Source: Dorea formicigenerans
Lineage (GTDB): Bacteria > Bacillota > Clostridia > Lachnospirales > Lachnospiraceae
NCBI RefSeq assembly: GCF_025150245.1
Contig: NZ_CP102279.1
Coordinates: 1,051,423-1,115,422, forward strand
DNA length: 64,000 nucleotides
Reading direction: 5' to 3'
Numbering within the stretch: the stretch's first letter is position 1; each line of letters opens with the position of its first letter. The position numbers and the translations under genes were made by a program. This document shows, one piece after another, positions 1 through 9,600 of the stretch. The notes below the pieces were generated by a model. The model did no database searches and was not told the DNA's origin. It saw only the letters and a program-made list of their open reading frames with translations.

Positions 1-2
1 TG

Positions 3-182
3 CCGGTTTTGGGATACACTGGAGTTATCTATACAGAGCCGATTATCTGGATTTTTATGACATTGATGCTGATTGGCGGATATGTAAGGGCTCTGAAGCA
101 GATCAACGAAGCAGAGCACATAAAAAGTGCAAGAAATGCGAAAGCTGAAAATGAAAAGATAAACGTTGATAACAGATTATAA
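3..182 (+). CDS. C-terminus of a membrane transporter, probably MATE family (partial)
   Basis: Only the last 59 codons are in the window; the start lies upstream. They read a hydrophobic segment of about 25 residues (from GYTGVIYTEPIIWIF) followed by a charged tail ending KINVDNRL. A final helix with a GV-x-x-x-EPI-W motif and a short Lys/Glu-rich cytoplasmic tail is typical of the last membrane span of MATE-type drug/sodium antiporters. The family call rests on that short stretch, so other polytopic transporters remain possible. It ends 35 bp before the next gene, whose AGGAGG ribosome site lies in the gap. Confidence 0.5.
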   Translation, partial: PVLGYTGVIYTEPIIWIFMTLMLIGGYVRALKQINEAEHIKSARNAKAENEKINVDNRL

Positions 183-217
183 ATGATAAATAACGAAGAA
201 AGGAGGATGGAATCCAG

Positions 218-1702
218 ATGAAGAAGGTAGAACATTTGATTAAGGAAGTCTATCCGGGCTCCATCGCAGAAGAATTGGAGATTGAACCGGGAGATGTACT
301 GCTGTCGATCAATGATCAGTCAATTGAAGATGTGTTTGATTATCGTTATATGATAAAGGACGAATATATAGAAGTGCTTATTCGCAAACCGGATGGAGAA
401 GAATGGGTTCTGGAAATCGACAAGGATTACGATGACGATCTTGGTATCGAATTCGAGAATCAGTTGATGAGTGATTACAAATCATGCAGCAATAAATGCA
501 TTTTTTGTTTTATTGATCAGATGCCACCGAATATGCGAGAGACCTTATACTTTAAAGATGATGATTCCAGACTTTCTTTCTTACAGGGGAATTATATTAC
601 GCTGACTAATATGAAAGAAAAGGACGTAGACCGCATTATCAAGATGCAGCTGGCGCCGATCAACATTTCCGTGCAGACTACGAACCCGGAACTTCGTTGT
701 AAAATGCTGAATAACCGGTTTGCAGGAGAAAAGTTGAAATTTTTAGATCAGCTTTATGAAGGTCATGTGGAGATGAATGGTCAGATCGTGTGTTGTAAAG
801 GTGTGAATGATGGAAAAGAGCTGGAACGCACGATGGACGATCTGTCAAAATATCTTCCGTTTATGCGCAGTGTCTCTGTTGTGCCTGCGGGTATCACGAA
901 GTACAGAGACAATCTTTATCCGCTGGAACTTTTTACGAAAGAAGAGGCTGGAGAGATTATTGATATGATCGAGAGCCGTCAGAAAAAATATTATGAAGAA
1001 TATGGACTTCATTTTATGCATGCAAGCGATGAATGGTATATTACCGCTGGACGTGATTTTCCGGAAGAAGAGCGGTATGACGGATATATCCAGTTGGAAA
1101 ATGGTGTCGGTATGATGCGGCTTTTCATTACAGAATTCACGGAAGCGCTTGAGCAGGTGAAAAGCAATCCTGGATATCTCAAAATGCGTGAAGAAGTGAA
1201 GCGCACGGTCACAATCGCGACCGGAAAATTGACTTACGCAACCATTTGTTCATTTGCAGAGCGTATGATGGAGGCATTTCCGGGACTTCAGATCCATGTA
1301 TTTGCCATAAGGAATGATTTCTTTGGTGAGACAATTACCGTATCCGGACTGATTACCGGACAGGATCTGACTGCTCAGATAAAAGAGTACCAGGAGAATA
1401 GTAGGAAACATTTTGTGGAAAAAATCTCTGATGCGAAGAAATTTGTGGATAACATAGGAAGTGCTGATAAAAATGTGCATGGATTAGGAGAAGATCTCAT
1501 TATTCCATGTAACATGCTTCGTACCGGAGAAAGAGTATTTTTGGATGACTGGACTGTGGAAGACGTGGAACAGAAGCTTGGAATGCGGCTTATTCCAATA
1601 GAATCTGGTGGAGGAGATTTTGTCGAGGCAATTCTGAATCTGGAATATAGTATGGAGCGTACCAATGATAATTTTGTCTATGTAAAGGCGTATGACAGAT
1701 AA
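218..1702 (+). CDS. DUF512 protein: PDZ + radical-SAM-like Fe-S protein
   Basis: 494 residues. Residues ~8-60 form a PDZ-like domain (PGSIAEELEIEPGDVLLSIN). It is followed by C90-x3-C94-x2-C97, which is the radical-SAM type cysteine spacing, and then a long C-terminal DUF512 region. This layout is the conserved Clostridial DUF512 family, whose reaction is not known to me; a redox or radical role is inferred from the cysteines only. The start is set by GAAAGGAGG 7-8 bases upstream of the ATG. In many Clostridia the gene sits beside the GTPase gene der; here an NCS2 permease follows instead. No frameshift or missing motif is visible. Confidence 0.85.
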   Translation: MKKVEHLIKEVYPGSIAEELEIEPGDVLLSINDQSIEDVFDYRYMIKDEYIEVLIRKPDGEEWVLEIDKDYDDDLGIEFENQLMSDYKSCSNKCIFCFIDQMPPNMRETLYFKDDDSRLSFLQGNYITLTNMKEKDVDRIIKMQLAPINISVQTTNPELRCKMLNNRFAGEKLKFLDQLYEGHVEMNGQIVCCKGVNDGKELERTMDDLSKYLPFMRSVSVVPAGITKYRDNLYPLELFTKEEAGEIIDMIESRQKKYYEEYGLHFMHASDEWYITAGRDFPEEERYDGYIQLENGVGMMRLFITEFTEALEQVKSNPGYLKMREEVKRTVTIATGKLTYATICSFAERMMEAFPGLQIHVFAIRNDFFGETITVSGLITGQDLTAQIKEYQENSRKHFVEKISDAKKFVDNIGSADKNVHGLGEDLIIPCNMLRTGERVFLDDWTVEDVEQKLGMRLIPIESGGGDFVEAILNLEYSMERTNDNFVYVKAYDR

Positions 1703-1826
1703 TGTAATTGAAAAATAAGTATGACTAAAAAATAACATTAAAAAAAGTAATGAGCCAGAGGGTGTCCAAATAGAAGCGTTGCATTATATAATATATGAGT
1801 TGAAAAAATGATTCAGGAGGAAAAGA

Positions 1827-3167
1827 ATGAATACAAAAGAAGCAAAACAGTCTGTTCAGATGGACAAAGCATTGTTTGATTTTTACGGGAAGCCTTCCAT
1901 TGGACAATCACTGCCGCTTGCGATACAGCACGTACTGGCTATGATCGTCGGCTGCGTAACGCCTTCTATTATCGTGGCAGGCGTAGCAGGTCTTTCACAG
2001 GAAGACTCTGTGATTCTTATTCAGGCAGCACTTGTGATGTCTGCATTGACGACATTGATTCAGTTATTTCCGTTTATTAAGACAAAATGGTTCACTATCG
2101 GAGCAGGACTTCCGGTCATGATGGGAATCAGTTTCGCATATGTGCCAAGTATGCAGGCAATTGCTGCGGATTTTGATATTGCAACGATTCTTGGAGCGCA
2201 GATTGTTGGTGGTATCATTGCACTTTTAGTGGGATTAAATATTAAGAGGATCCGCAAGTTCTTCCCGCCGCTTATTACCGGTACGGTAGTGTTTTCTATT
2301 GGATTATCTTTGTATCCGACCGCGATCAATTATATGGCCGGAGGAGCCAGCAGTGAAAATTACGGTTCATGGAAGAACTGGCTCGTAGCAATTATTACAT
2401 TGATTATTGTAACGACACTTAATCATTTTGGAAAAGGTATCTGGAAACTGGCATCTATCTTAATTGGAATTATTGGTGGATATATTGTAGCACTTTGTTT
2501 TGGAATGGTAGATTTTTCTTCCGTTGCACAAGCGGCAATCTTCCAGCTTCCGAAGCCGATGCATTTTGGAATTAAGTTTGAGCCTTCATCTTGCGTAGCA
2601 CTTGGTATTTTGTTTGCTATTAACTCTGTGCAGGCAATTGGAGATTTCTCTGCAACTACAACAGGTTCTATGGATCGTATGCCGACAGATACGGAATTAT
2701 CCGGTGGTATTGTAGGCTATGGAATCAGCAATATTTTTTGCGCATTTTTCGGTGGACTTCCGACAGCAACTTACAGCCAGAATGTAGGTATTGTATCTAC
2801 AACAAAAGTTATCAGCCGCAGAGTGCTTGGAATTGCTGCTGCGATTCTGATGGCGGCCGGATTGATCCCGAAATTTTCATCAATACTGACTACGATTCCT
2901 TATTGCGTGCTGGGAGGAGCAACAATTTCTGTATTTGCATCAATTGCAATGACAGGTATGAAGCTGATTACAACAGAGCCGATGGATTTCCGCAATACAA
3001 CAGTTGTTGGACTTGCAGTTGCAGTCGGCATGGGTGTGACTCAGGCAAGTGCATCACTGGCACAGTTCCCGGACTGGGTAACGACTATATTTGGAAAATC
3101 ACCGGTAGTTCTTGCAACTATTGTAGCGATTGTGTTAAACTTAACTCTGCCAAAAGCAAAGAAGTAG
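1827..3167 (+). CDS. NCS2-family nucleobase permease (xanthine/uracil type)
   Basis: 446 residues with about 12-14 hydrophobic segments. It begins FYGKPSIGQSLPLAIQHVLAMIVG, the N-terminal signature of nucleobase:cation symporter-2 proteins such as PbuX and UraA. The conserved central region (AIGDFSATTTGSMDR, then GGLPTATYSQNVG) carries the substrate-site motifs of the family. It should import a purine or pyrimidine base, more likely xanthine/uric acid than uracil from the FYGKP start, but the sequence alone does not settle the substrate. A strong AGGAGG site precedes the ATG. I looked for a purine riboswitch in the 124-bp leader and saw none. A terminator follows, so it is probably monocistronic. 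Confidence 0.88.
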   Translation: MNTKEAKQSVQMDKALFDFYGKPSIGQSLPLAIQHVLAMIVGCVTPSIIVAGVAGLSQEDSVILIQAALVMSALTTLIQLFPFIKTKWFTIGAGLPVMMGISFAYVPSMQAIAADFDIATILGAQIVGGIIALLVGLNIKRIRKFFPPLITGTVVFSIGLSLYPTAINYMAGGASSENYGSWKNWLVAIITLIIVTTLNHFGKGIWKLASILIGIIGGYIVALCFGMVDFSSVAQAAIFQLPKPMHFGIKFEPSSCVALGILFAINSVQAIGDFSATTTGSMDRMPTDTELSGGIVGYGISNIFCAFFGGLPTATYSQNVGIVSTTKVISRRVLGIAAAILMAAGLIPKFSSILTTIPYCVLGGATISVFASIAMTGMKLITTEPMDFRNTTVVGLAVAVGMGVTQASASLAQFPDWVTTIFGKSPVVLATIVAIVLNLTLPKAKK

Positions 3168-3183
3168 ATTTTGAGTTTGTTGG

Positions 3184-3231
3184 ACGGGGGTTTTTAAAAG
3201 AGGGTAACCCTTTTTTGAAAGCCTCCGTTTT
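3184..3231 (+). terminator. Rho-independent terminator after the permease
   Basis: Outer stem ACGGGGG / CCTCCGT (3184-3190 with 3222-3228, one G-U pair) encloses a second A/T-rich stem around GGGTAACCC, and is followed by TTTTG. It ends the permease transcript before rsmH. Confidence 0.7.
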
Positions 3232-3282
3232 GTAGTGTTTATCGATTTTAGGAAAAGTAACAGTTTGTTGGAGAATGTGAAT

Positions 3283-4359
3283 ATGGAAGAACAAAAAAGC
3301 GGACAAGAATCAGGAAAACAGGGGCAAAAGCCTCATAAGAGAAGAAAGCGTTATTCCGGGACGCATCCGAAAAAGTATGAAGAAAAATATAAGGAATTAA
3401 ATCCTGAAAAATATGGAGATACGATTGAAAAGGTCATAGGAAAGGGCAGCACTCCGGCAGGTATGCATATTTCCATTTGTGTGCAGGAGATTCTGGATTT
3501 TCTGGACATCAAACCGGGACAGCATGGACTGGATGCAACACTTGGCTATGGCGGACACACAAGAAAGATGTTGGAAAAGCTGGAAGGACATGGTCACATT
3601 TATGGTCTTGACGTGGATCCGATTGAGTCCGAGAAGACAAAAAAGAGACTGCGTGATCTTGGATATGGAGAAGATATTTTGACTGTGAAATTATGCAATT
3701 TTGCAGACATTGACAAAGTGGCAGAAGAACATGGAAAGTTTGACTTTGTACTGGCAGATCTTGGTGTATCCTCTATGCAGATCGATAACCCGGAACGCGG
3801 TTTTACTTACAAATTTGACGGACCTTTAGACCTGCGCATGAACCCACAAAAAGGAGAAAGTGCGGCACAGCGTTTGAAAAGCATGGACGCAGAAGAAATA
3901 GAAGGAATGCTGGTGGAAAACTCTGATGAACCATACGCAGCAGAGATAACAGAAGTGCTGATGAATTGGAGAAAACACGGGAAATCTCCGGAAACTACAA
4001 CAGAATTAAAAGAAGCAATCGAAGAAGCTCTGACATTTCTTCCGGAGAAAGAGAAAAAAGAGGCGGTCAAGAAATCATGTCAGAGAACATTCCAGGCACT
4101 TCGCATTGACGTGAACCAGGAATTTGAAGTGTTATATGCATTCTTAGATAAACTGCCACAAGTCATGAACCCAGGTGGAAGAATTGCAATCCTGACCTTT
4201 CATTCCGGGGAAGACAGACTTGTGAAACGAGCTTTTAAAGAAGGAAAAAAAGCAGGAATTTACAGTGAAATCTGTAAAGACGTGATTCGTCCATCAGCAC
4301 AGGAATGCGCAAGAAATCCACGCGCAAAATGCACAAAAATGAGATGGGCAATTATTTAA
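3283..4359 (+). CDS. rsmH: 16S rRNA (cytosine1402-N4)-methyltransferase RsmH, long form
   Basis: 358 residues. It would transfer a methyl group from S-adenosylmethionine to C1402 of 16S rRNA. The SAM-binding motif is the GLDATLGYGGHTRKML segment, followed by the FVLADLGVSSMQID, RGFTYKFDGPLDLRM, FQALRIDVNQE and ILTFHSGEDRLVK blocks diagnostic of RsmH. A basic N-terminal extension of ~55 residues (KKRRKRYSGTHPKKY region) is absent from the usual ~310-residue enzyme. Lachnospiraceae often carry such a second, longer RsmH besides the one in the division cluster, and this copy has no division genes around it. The ATG at 3283 is chosen over an upstream one at 3235 because TTGGAG lies 9 bases before it. 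Confidence 0.88.
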   Translation: MEEQKSGQESGKQGQKPHKRRKRYSGTHPKKYEEKYKELNPEKYGDTIEKVIGKGSTPAGMHISICVQEILDFLDIKPGQHGLDATLGYGGHTRKMLEKLEGHGHIYGLDVDPIESEKTKKRLRDLGYGEDILTVKLCNFADIDKVAEEHGKFDFVLADLGVSSMQIDNPERGFTYKFDGPLDLRMNPQKGESAAQRLKSMDAEEIEGMLVENSDEPYAAEITEVLMNWRKHGKSPETTTELKEAIEEALTFLPEKEKKEAVKKSCQRTFQALRIDVNQEFEVLYAFLDKLPQVMNPGGRIAILTFHSGEDRLVKRAFKEGKKAGIYSEICKDVIRPSAQECARNPRAKCTKMRWAII

Positions 4360-4363
4360 CAAA

Positions 4364-4394
4364 GGACGTAGTGAAATGTTAAAGTACTACGTCC
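4364..4394 (+). terminator. Hairpin after rsmH, possible terminator
   Basis: A perfect 9-bp inverted repeat, GGACGTAGT (4364-4372) and ACTACGTCC (4386-4394), starts four bases after the rsmH stop. There is no T-run after it, so termination is uncertain. Confidence 0.45.
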
Positions 4395-4454
4395 CCATCA
4401 TTGATTTGCGGTGTCGCCTTTGTGCATTGTGAATAAAAATGGGAAGGATTTTTT

Positions 4455-5471
4455 ATGAAGTATTACCTTGCTCCGCTTGAGGGGATTACAACTTATATAT
4501 ATCGTCGGGCTTATCATCAGCATTTTGCACCGATGGATAAGTATTTTACGCCCTTTCTGGTACCACATACGAAGAAGGGGTTCAGTACGAAGGAGAAGAA
4601 TGATGTGATGCCAGAGCACAGCCCAGGCATGAATCTTGTGCCACAGATTATGAGCAATCAGGCGGACTCATTTTTACATACGGTTGAGAAACTGAAGGTC
4701 TATGGCTATGAAGAGGTGAATCTGAACCTGGGCTGCCCTTCAAAGACAGTTGTGTCTAAAGGGCGTGGTTCTGGATTTCTTGCAGATCCGGACGGATTGG
4801 ATCGGTTTTTGGATGAGATTTTTAAAAAATGTGATGTGAAAATTTCTATTAAGACAAGAATTGGAAAAGATGATCCGGAAGAATTTGCGCGGCTTCTTGA
4901 TATTTACAATCAGTATCCGGTAGAGGAACTGATTATTCATCCGCGGGTACAGAAGGATTTTTATAAAAATCAACCGAATCTTGGTGCGTTTCATGATGCG
5001 GTGGAGGAAAGTAAGATTCCGCTTTGCTATAACGGAGATATTTTTACGCCAGAAAGTTATGAAGAGATGAAACGGGAATTTCCGCAGGTAGATACCTTTA
5101 TGCTTGGAAGAGGGATTTTAATGAATCCGGCTCTGCTTGATCTTATCCGTATGAGAGAAAAAACAGATGTGAAAAAGACAACTGATATAGATGTGACTGA
5201 GTGGAAAAAAGAAGAAACGTCACGAAAAATGCAGAGTGCAGACAGATATAAAAAGGAAATCCATGCATTCCTTGAACAGATTAAATGTGATTATCTGGAA
5301 GTGGGAATGGGGGAGAAAAATACGTTATTTAAGTTAAAAGAGCTGTGGGCATATATGGGACAGAACGCTCCGGAAGCGAAGAAGGCGCTGAAAAGGATCC
5401 GGAAATCTCAGAGTATGGCAGATTACGACAGTGCCAGCCGGGAAGCGTTGGAAGATTTCATATTTTTTTAA
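4455..5471 (+). CDS. dus: tRNA-dihydrouridine synthase (Dus)
   Basis: 338 residues. FMN-dependent enzyme reducing uridine to dihydrouridine in tRNA. The N-terminal YLAPLEGIT motif, the active-site NLNLGCPSK (catalytic cysteine), the IKTRIG strand, the LIIHPRVQKDFY loop and the phosphate-binding MLGRGILMNPAL segment all sit in the TIM-barrel order of the family. The C-terminal ~90 residues fit the helical tRNA-binding domain. The closest subgroup (DusA/B/C) is not clear from reading. Start ATG follows GGAAGG. It is preceded by the rsmH hairpin and followed by a promoter for the next gene, so it probably stands alone. Confidence 0.88.
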   Translation: MKYYLAPLEGITTYIYRRAYHQHFAPMDKYFTPFLVPHTKKGFSTKEKNDVMPEHSPGMNLVPQIMSNQADSFLHTVEKLKVYGYEEVNLNLGCPSKTVVSKGRGSGFLADPDGLDRFLDEIFKKCDVKISIKTRIGKDDPEEFARLLDIYNQYPVEELIIHPRVQKDFYKNQPNLGAFHDAVEESKIPLCYNGDIFTPESYEEMKREFPQVDTFMLGRGILMNPALLDLIRMREKTDVKKTTDIDVTEWKKEETSRKMQSADRYKKEIHAFLEQIKCDYLEVGMGEKNTLFKLKELWAYMGQNAPEAKKALKRIRKSQSMADYDSASREALEDFIFF

Positions 5472-5500
5472 TTGCATATGCTGTAGAAAAGAAGTACAAT
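5472..5500 (+). promoter_or_regulatory. Promoter of the CPBP protease gene
   Basis: TTGCAT (5472-5477), 17-bp spacer, TACAAT (5495-5500); it overlaps the end of dus and lies 82 bp before the CPBP start. Confidence 0.55.
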
Positions 5501-5581
5501 TAACATCGTGCCGAATAGAGGAGTTTTCGGTGAAGGTACAATGAAAAGTGGATCAGCAGCAAAAGGAAAGGAAGTAAATAG

Positions 5582-6487
5582 ATGGAACAGAAAACAAGAG
5601 GCGGGAGAGGCTTCTGGTATATCTGGGGATCTGTGCTTATCAAACTGGGAATTGCATATCTTGTATATATGGCGGCGGTATCACTTCTTGCAGGCGTACA
5701 TCTGATGCAGATGACAGGTGGAGATGCAGATGCGATGATGCAGATTGCGCAGAGTACAGCACAGTCCGGCAAATTATATGATCAGATTACAAATGAGCTA
5801 ATGAACTGGGCTGTTTATATTGAGGGCGTGGCAGCGCTGATTACGATTCCAGTCATGTTATTTTTATTTCACAGAGACAGCAGAAAAGAAAAAGAGCTTG
5901 GGATTGTAACGGAAAAAGCGTCAATTTGGAAATATATTGCAATTATAGTGATGTTTGCAGTTATGGCACTTGGGCTTAATAATCTGATATTTTTAAGTGA
6001 TCTGTCAGCAGCGAGTGAAACTTATTCTGATACAATGCAGACTTTATACGGACAGGGATTTGCAGTGCAGATTCTCGTGCTTGGAATTTTGATGCCGACA
6101 TGTGAAGAACTGGTGTACAGAGGACTTGTCTATAAAAGATTACGTTATACTTCACCGTTTTGGGCAGCGGCTTTGTATTCATCACTCGTATTTGCATTTA
6201 CCCATGGCAATCTTGTCCAGGGACTTTATGGTTTTATCATGGGCATGATGTTCTGTTATGTGTATGAAAAATATGGTTCTGTGAAAGCACCGATACTTGC
6301 GCATATTACAGCGAATATCCTGTCAGTGGTTGGAACGCAGTTCCAATGGTTCGACTGGTTGTTCAAAGATCCGATGCGTGTCGGAATTTCAACAGTGTTA
6401 TGTGCATTTATTGCATCAAGTATTTATGTTATGATTCAGAGATTGAACACAGATACAACTAAAAATAATAGCCAAAATGAGGGGTAG
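5582..6487 (+). CDS. CPBP (Abi) family intramembrane protease
   Basis: 301 residues, about seven membrane spans. The three CPBP motifs are intact: E175-E176-x3-R180 (CEELVYRGL), F-x3-H (FAFTHGN) and H-x3-N (HITANIL), which build the metal-dependent active site of Rce1-like membrane glutamic proteases. Substrate is unknown. In Firmicutes such proteins range from bacteriocin self-immunity to general membrane proteolysis; no bacteriocin gene is visible nearby. GGAAGG-type ribosome site before the ATG. The stop codon is embedded in the terminator stem. Confidence 0.85.
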   Translation: MEQKTRGGRGFWYIWGSVLIKLGIAYLVYMAAVSLLAGVHLMQMTGGDADAMMQIAQSTAQSGKLYDQITNELMNWAVYIEGVAALITIPVMLFLFHRDSRKEKELGIVTEKASIWKYIAIIVMFAVMALGLNNLIFLSDLSAASETYSDTMQTLYGQGFAVQILVLGILMPTCEELVYRGLVYKRLRYTSPFWAAALYSSLVFAFTHGNLVQGLYGFIMGMMFCYVYEKYGSVKAPILAHITANILSVVGTQFQWFDWLFKDPMRVGISTVLCAFIASSIYVMIQRLNTDTTKNNSQNEG

Positions 6488-6508
6488 TTATCAGACTACT
6501 CCTTTTGT
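6481..6508 (+). terminator. Terminator overlapping the CPBP stop codon
   Basis: GGGGTAGT (6481-6488), loop TATCAG, ACTACTCC (6495-6502, one G-U pair), then TTTT. The TAG stop is inside the left arm. Confidence 0.7.
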
Positions 6509-6554
6509 AATCGTAAAACGTCTAATTATCTGACGATTTAAAAAGAAGTTTTTA

Positions 6555-6583
6555 TTTACAAATTTGAAAAATGGGTGTATAGT
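6555..6583 (+). promoter_or_regulatory. Promoter of gltB-gltD
   Basis: TTTACA (6555-6560), 17-bp spacer, TATAGT (6578-6583), 38 bp before the gltB start. No regulator site could be named in the short leader. Confidence 0.65.
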
Positions 6584-6621
6584 AGGAAAAAATAAAAAAT
6601 GTAAGAAAGGACTCAGATATT

Positions 6622-9600
6622 ATGAACGGGCAACAGCGACAGAAAAATGCTGGCTTGTATCGTCCTTCGTTTGAACACGATAACTGTGGTATTGGAGCAA
6701 TCGTCAATATCAAGGGCCAGAAAAGTCACGATACCGTGGCGAATGCATTAAAGATTGTAGAACAATTAGAACATAGAGCGGGCAAAGATGCCGAAGGTAA
6801 GACAGGTGATGGAGTAGGAATTCTGTTACAGATTTCTCACAAGTTTTTCTCCAAAGTCTGTAAACCTTTCGGCATCTTTTTAGGTTCTGAGAGAGATTAC
6901 GGCGTAGGTATGTTTTTCTTCCCTCAGGACGAACTGAAAAGAAATCAGGCAAAGAATATCTTTGAAGTGATTGTGGAAAAAGAAGGAATGGAATTCCTGG
7001 GCTGGCGAGAAGTACCGGTACATCCGGATGTGCTTGGAAGTCGTGCAGTAGAGTGTATGCCATGCATCATGCAGGGATTTATCAAGCGGCCGGAAAAAGT
7101 TGAAAAAGGAATTGACTTCGACAGACGTCTGTATGTGGTACGCCGAGTCTTTGAGCAGAGCAGCGATGATACTTATGTAGCTTCACTGTCAAGCAGAACG
7201 ATTGCTTATAAGGGAATGTTTCTGGTAGATCAGTTACGTCTCTTTTTTGCAGATCTTCAGGATAAGGATTATGAATCTGCCATTGCACTGGTTCATTCCA
7301 GATTCAGTACGAACACGAATCCAAGCTGGGAGAGAGCACATCCGAACCGTTTTATTGTACACAACGGCGAGATTAATACAATCCGTGGTAACCGGGATAA
7401 GATGCAGGCAAGAGAGGAAAATATGGAATCTGAAGAATTAAAAGGAGAACTTCACAAAGTCCTTCCGGCAATCAATGCCACAGGTTCTGACTCCGCTATG
7501 CTTGACAATGCCATTGAATTTATGGTCATGAGTGGCATGGAACTTCCGCTGGCAGTTATGATTTCTATTCCGGAGCCGTGGGCAAATAATAAGAGCATGT
7601 CCCAGAAGAAGAAAGATTTCTATCAGTACTATGCAACAATGATGGAACCATGGGATGGTCCGGCGTCAATTCTGTTCAGTGATGGAGATTGTATGGGAGC
7701 AGTTCTTGATAGAAACGGACTTCGTCCGTCCAGATATTACATTACAGATGATGATCAGTTGATTTTATCATCTGAGGTCGGAGTTATGGATGTTGCACCA
7801 GAGAAAATCGTAGTAAAAGAAAGACTTCGTCCAGGTAAAATGCTTCTGGTTGATACGGTTCAGGGACGTGTCATCGGAGACGAAGAGCTGAAAGAAATGT
7901 ATGCGGACAGACAGCCTTATGGTGAGTGGCTGGACAGCAATCTGATTGAGCTTAAGAATCTGAAAATTCCGAACCAGTTAGTACCGACCTACAAACCAGA
8001 GGATCTTAAGAGACTTCAGAAAGCATTTGGTTATTCTTATGAGGAAGTAGAAACTTCTATCAAAAATATGGCACTCAACGGTGGAGAAGGAACTGCTGCC
8101 ATGGGTATTGACACACCACTTGCAGTACTTTCGGATAAGCATCAGAACCTGTTCAATTATTTTAAACAGTTATTTGCACAAGTTACGAATCCACCGATTG
8201 ACGCAATCCGTGAGGAAGTGGTAACATCCACGACTGTATACATCGGAGCAGACGGAAATCTTCTGGAAGAAAAAGCAGAAAACTGCAAGATGCTCAAGGT
8301 CAATAATCCAATCCTTACAAATGTTGACCTTCTGAAGATTAAGAACATGAAACAGGATGGATTCAAAATTGCAGAGATTCCGACTATTTATTATAAAAAT
8401 TCCAGTCTGGAAAAAGCAATGGATTACCTGTTTATCGAAGTAGATCGTGCAATCCGTGACGGAGCGAATATTTTGATCCTTTCTGACCGTGGTGTAGACG
8501 AGTATCATGTGGCTATGCCGTCACTTCTGGCATTGTCCGGACTGCAACAGCATCTGGTGCGCACGAAGAAGAGAACTTCCGTTGCAATCATTCTTGAGAC
8601 CGGAGAGCCAAGAGAAGTACATCATTTTGCGACATTACTTGGATATGGAGCATGCGCAGTCAATCCATATCTTGCACATGAGACAATCCGTCAGCTTATT
8701 GATACAGGCATGCTGCAGAAAGATTATTACGCTGCAGTTGATGATTACAATCACGGAATCTTAAGCGGCATTGTAAAAATTGCTTCTAAAATGGGTATTT
8801 CCACAATTCAGTCTTATCAGGGAGCAAAGATTTTCGAGGCCATTGGATTAAAAGAAGAATTTATTAACAGATATTTTACAGATACAGTCAGCCGTGTTGG
8901 CGGCATCGGTATTGAGGAGATTGCACAGGATTATCTTGCAAGACATTCTCAGGCATTTGATCCACTTGGACTGGAAGTAGATCTGACACTGGACAGTCTC
9001 GGACAACACAAATCCAGAAGCTGTGGCGAGGAACATCTGTACAATCCACGTACGATCCATATGCTTCAACAGTCTACAAGACTTGGCAATTATGAAATGT
9101 TTAAGCAGTACACAGATATGGTAAATGAAGAAGGTGCCCACATTAATCTGCGAGGTCAGCTTGATTTTAATTATCCGAAGAAAGGTATTCCGATTGAAGA
9201 AGTAGAGAGTGTGGATGAAATCGTTCAGCGATTCAAGACAGGTGCTATGTCCTACGGATCCATTTCCAAGGAGGCACATGAGACGCTTGCAATCGCCATG
9301 AACCGTCTGCATGGTAAATCCAACAGTGGTGAAGGCGGTGAGGAAATCGAGCGTCTGGATACAGAAAAATGTTCTGCAATTAAGCAGGTCGCTTCCGGAC
9401 GATTTGGTGTAACAAGCAGATATCTTGTCAGCGCAAAAGAGATTCAGATTAAAATGGCACAGGGTGCAAAACCAGGAGAAGGAGGACATCTTCCAGGAGG
9501 AAAGGTCTATCCGTGGATTGCCAAGACAAGACATTCTACGCCAGGTGTCAGCCTGATCTCACCACCACCGCATCACGATATTTACTCTATCGAGGATCTG

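Noticed and set aside
1703-1826. Possible purine or preQ1 riboswitch before the NCS2 permease
   Set aside because: No purine-aptamer core (paired P1 with conserved UAUA / junction motifs) and no preQ1 A-rich tail could be recognised in 124 bases.
2738-3235. 165-codon frame overlapping the NCS2 permease
   Set aside because: Out-of-frame shadow of the permease, Cys/Ser-rich and without a ribosome site.
5508-5705. Alternative start of the CPBP protein in another frame
   Set aside because: The frame leaves the conserved protein; the ATG at 5582 with AAAGGAAGG fits the family start.
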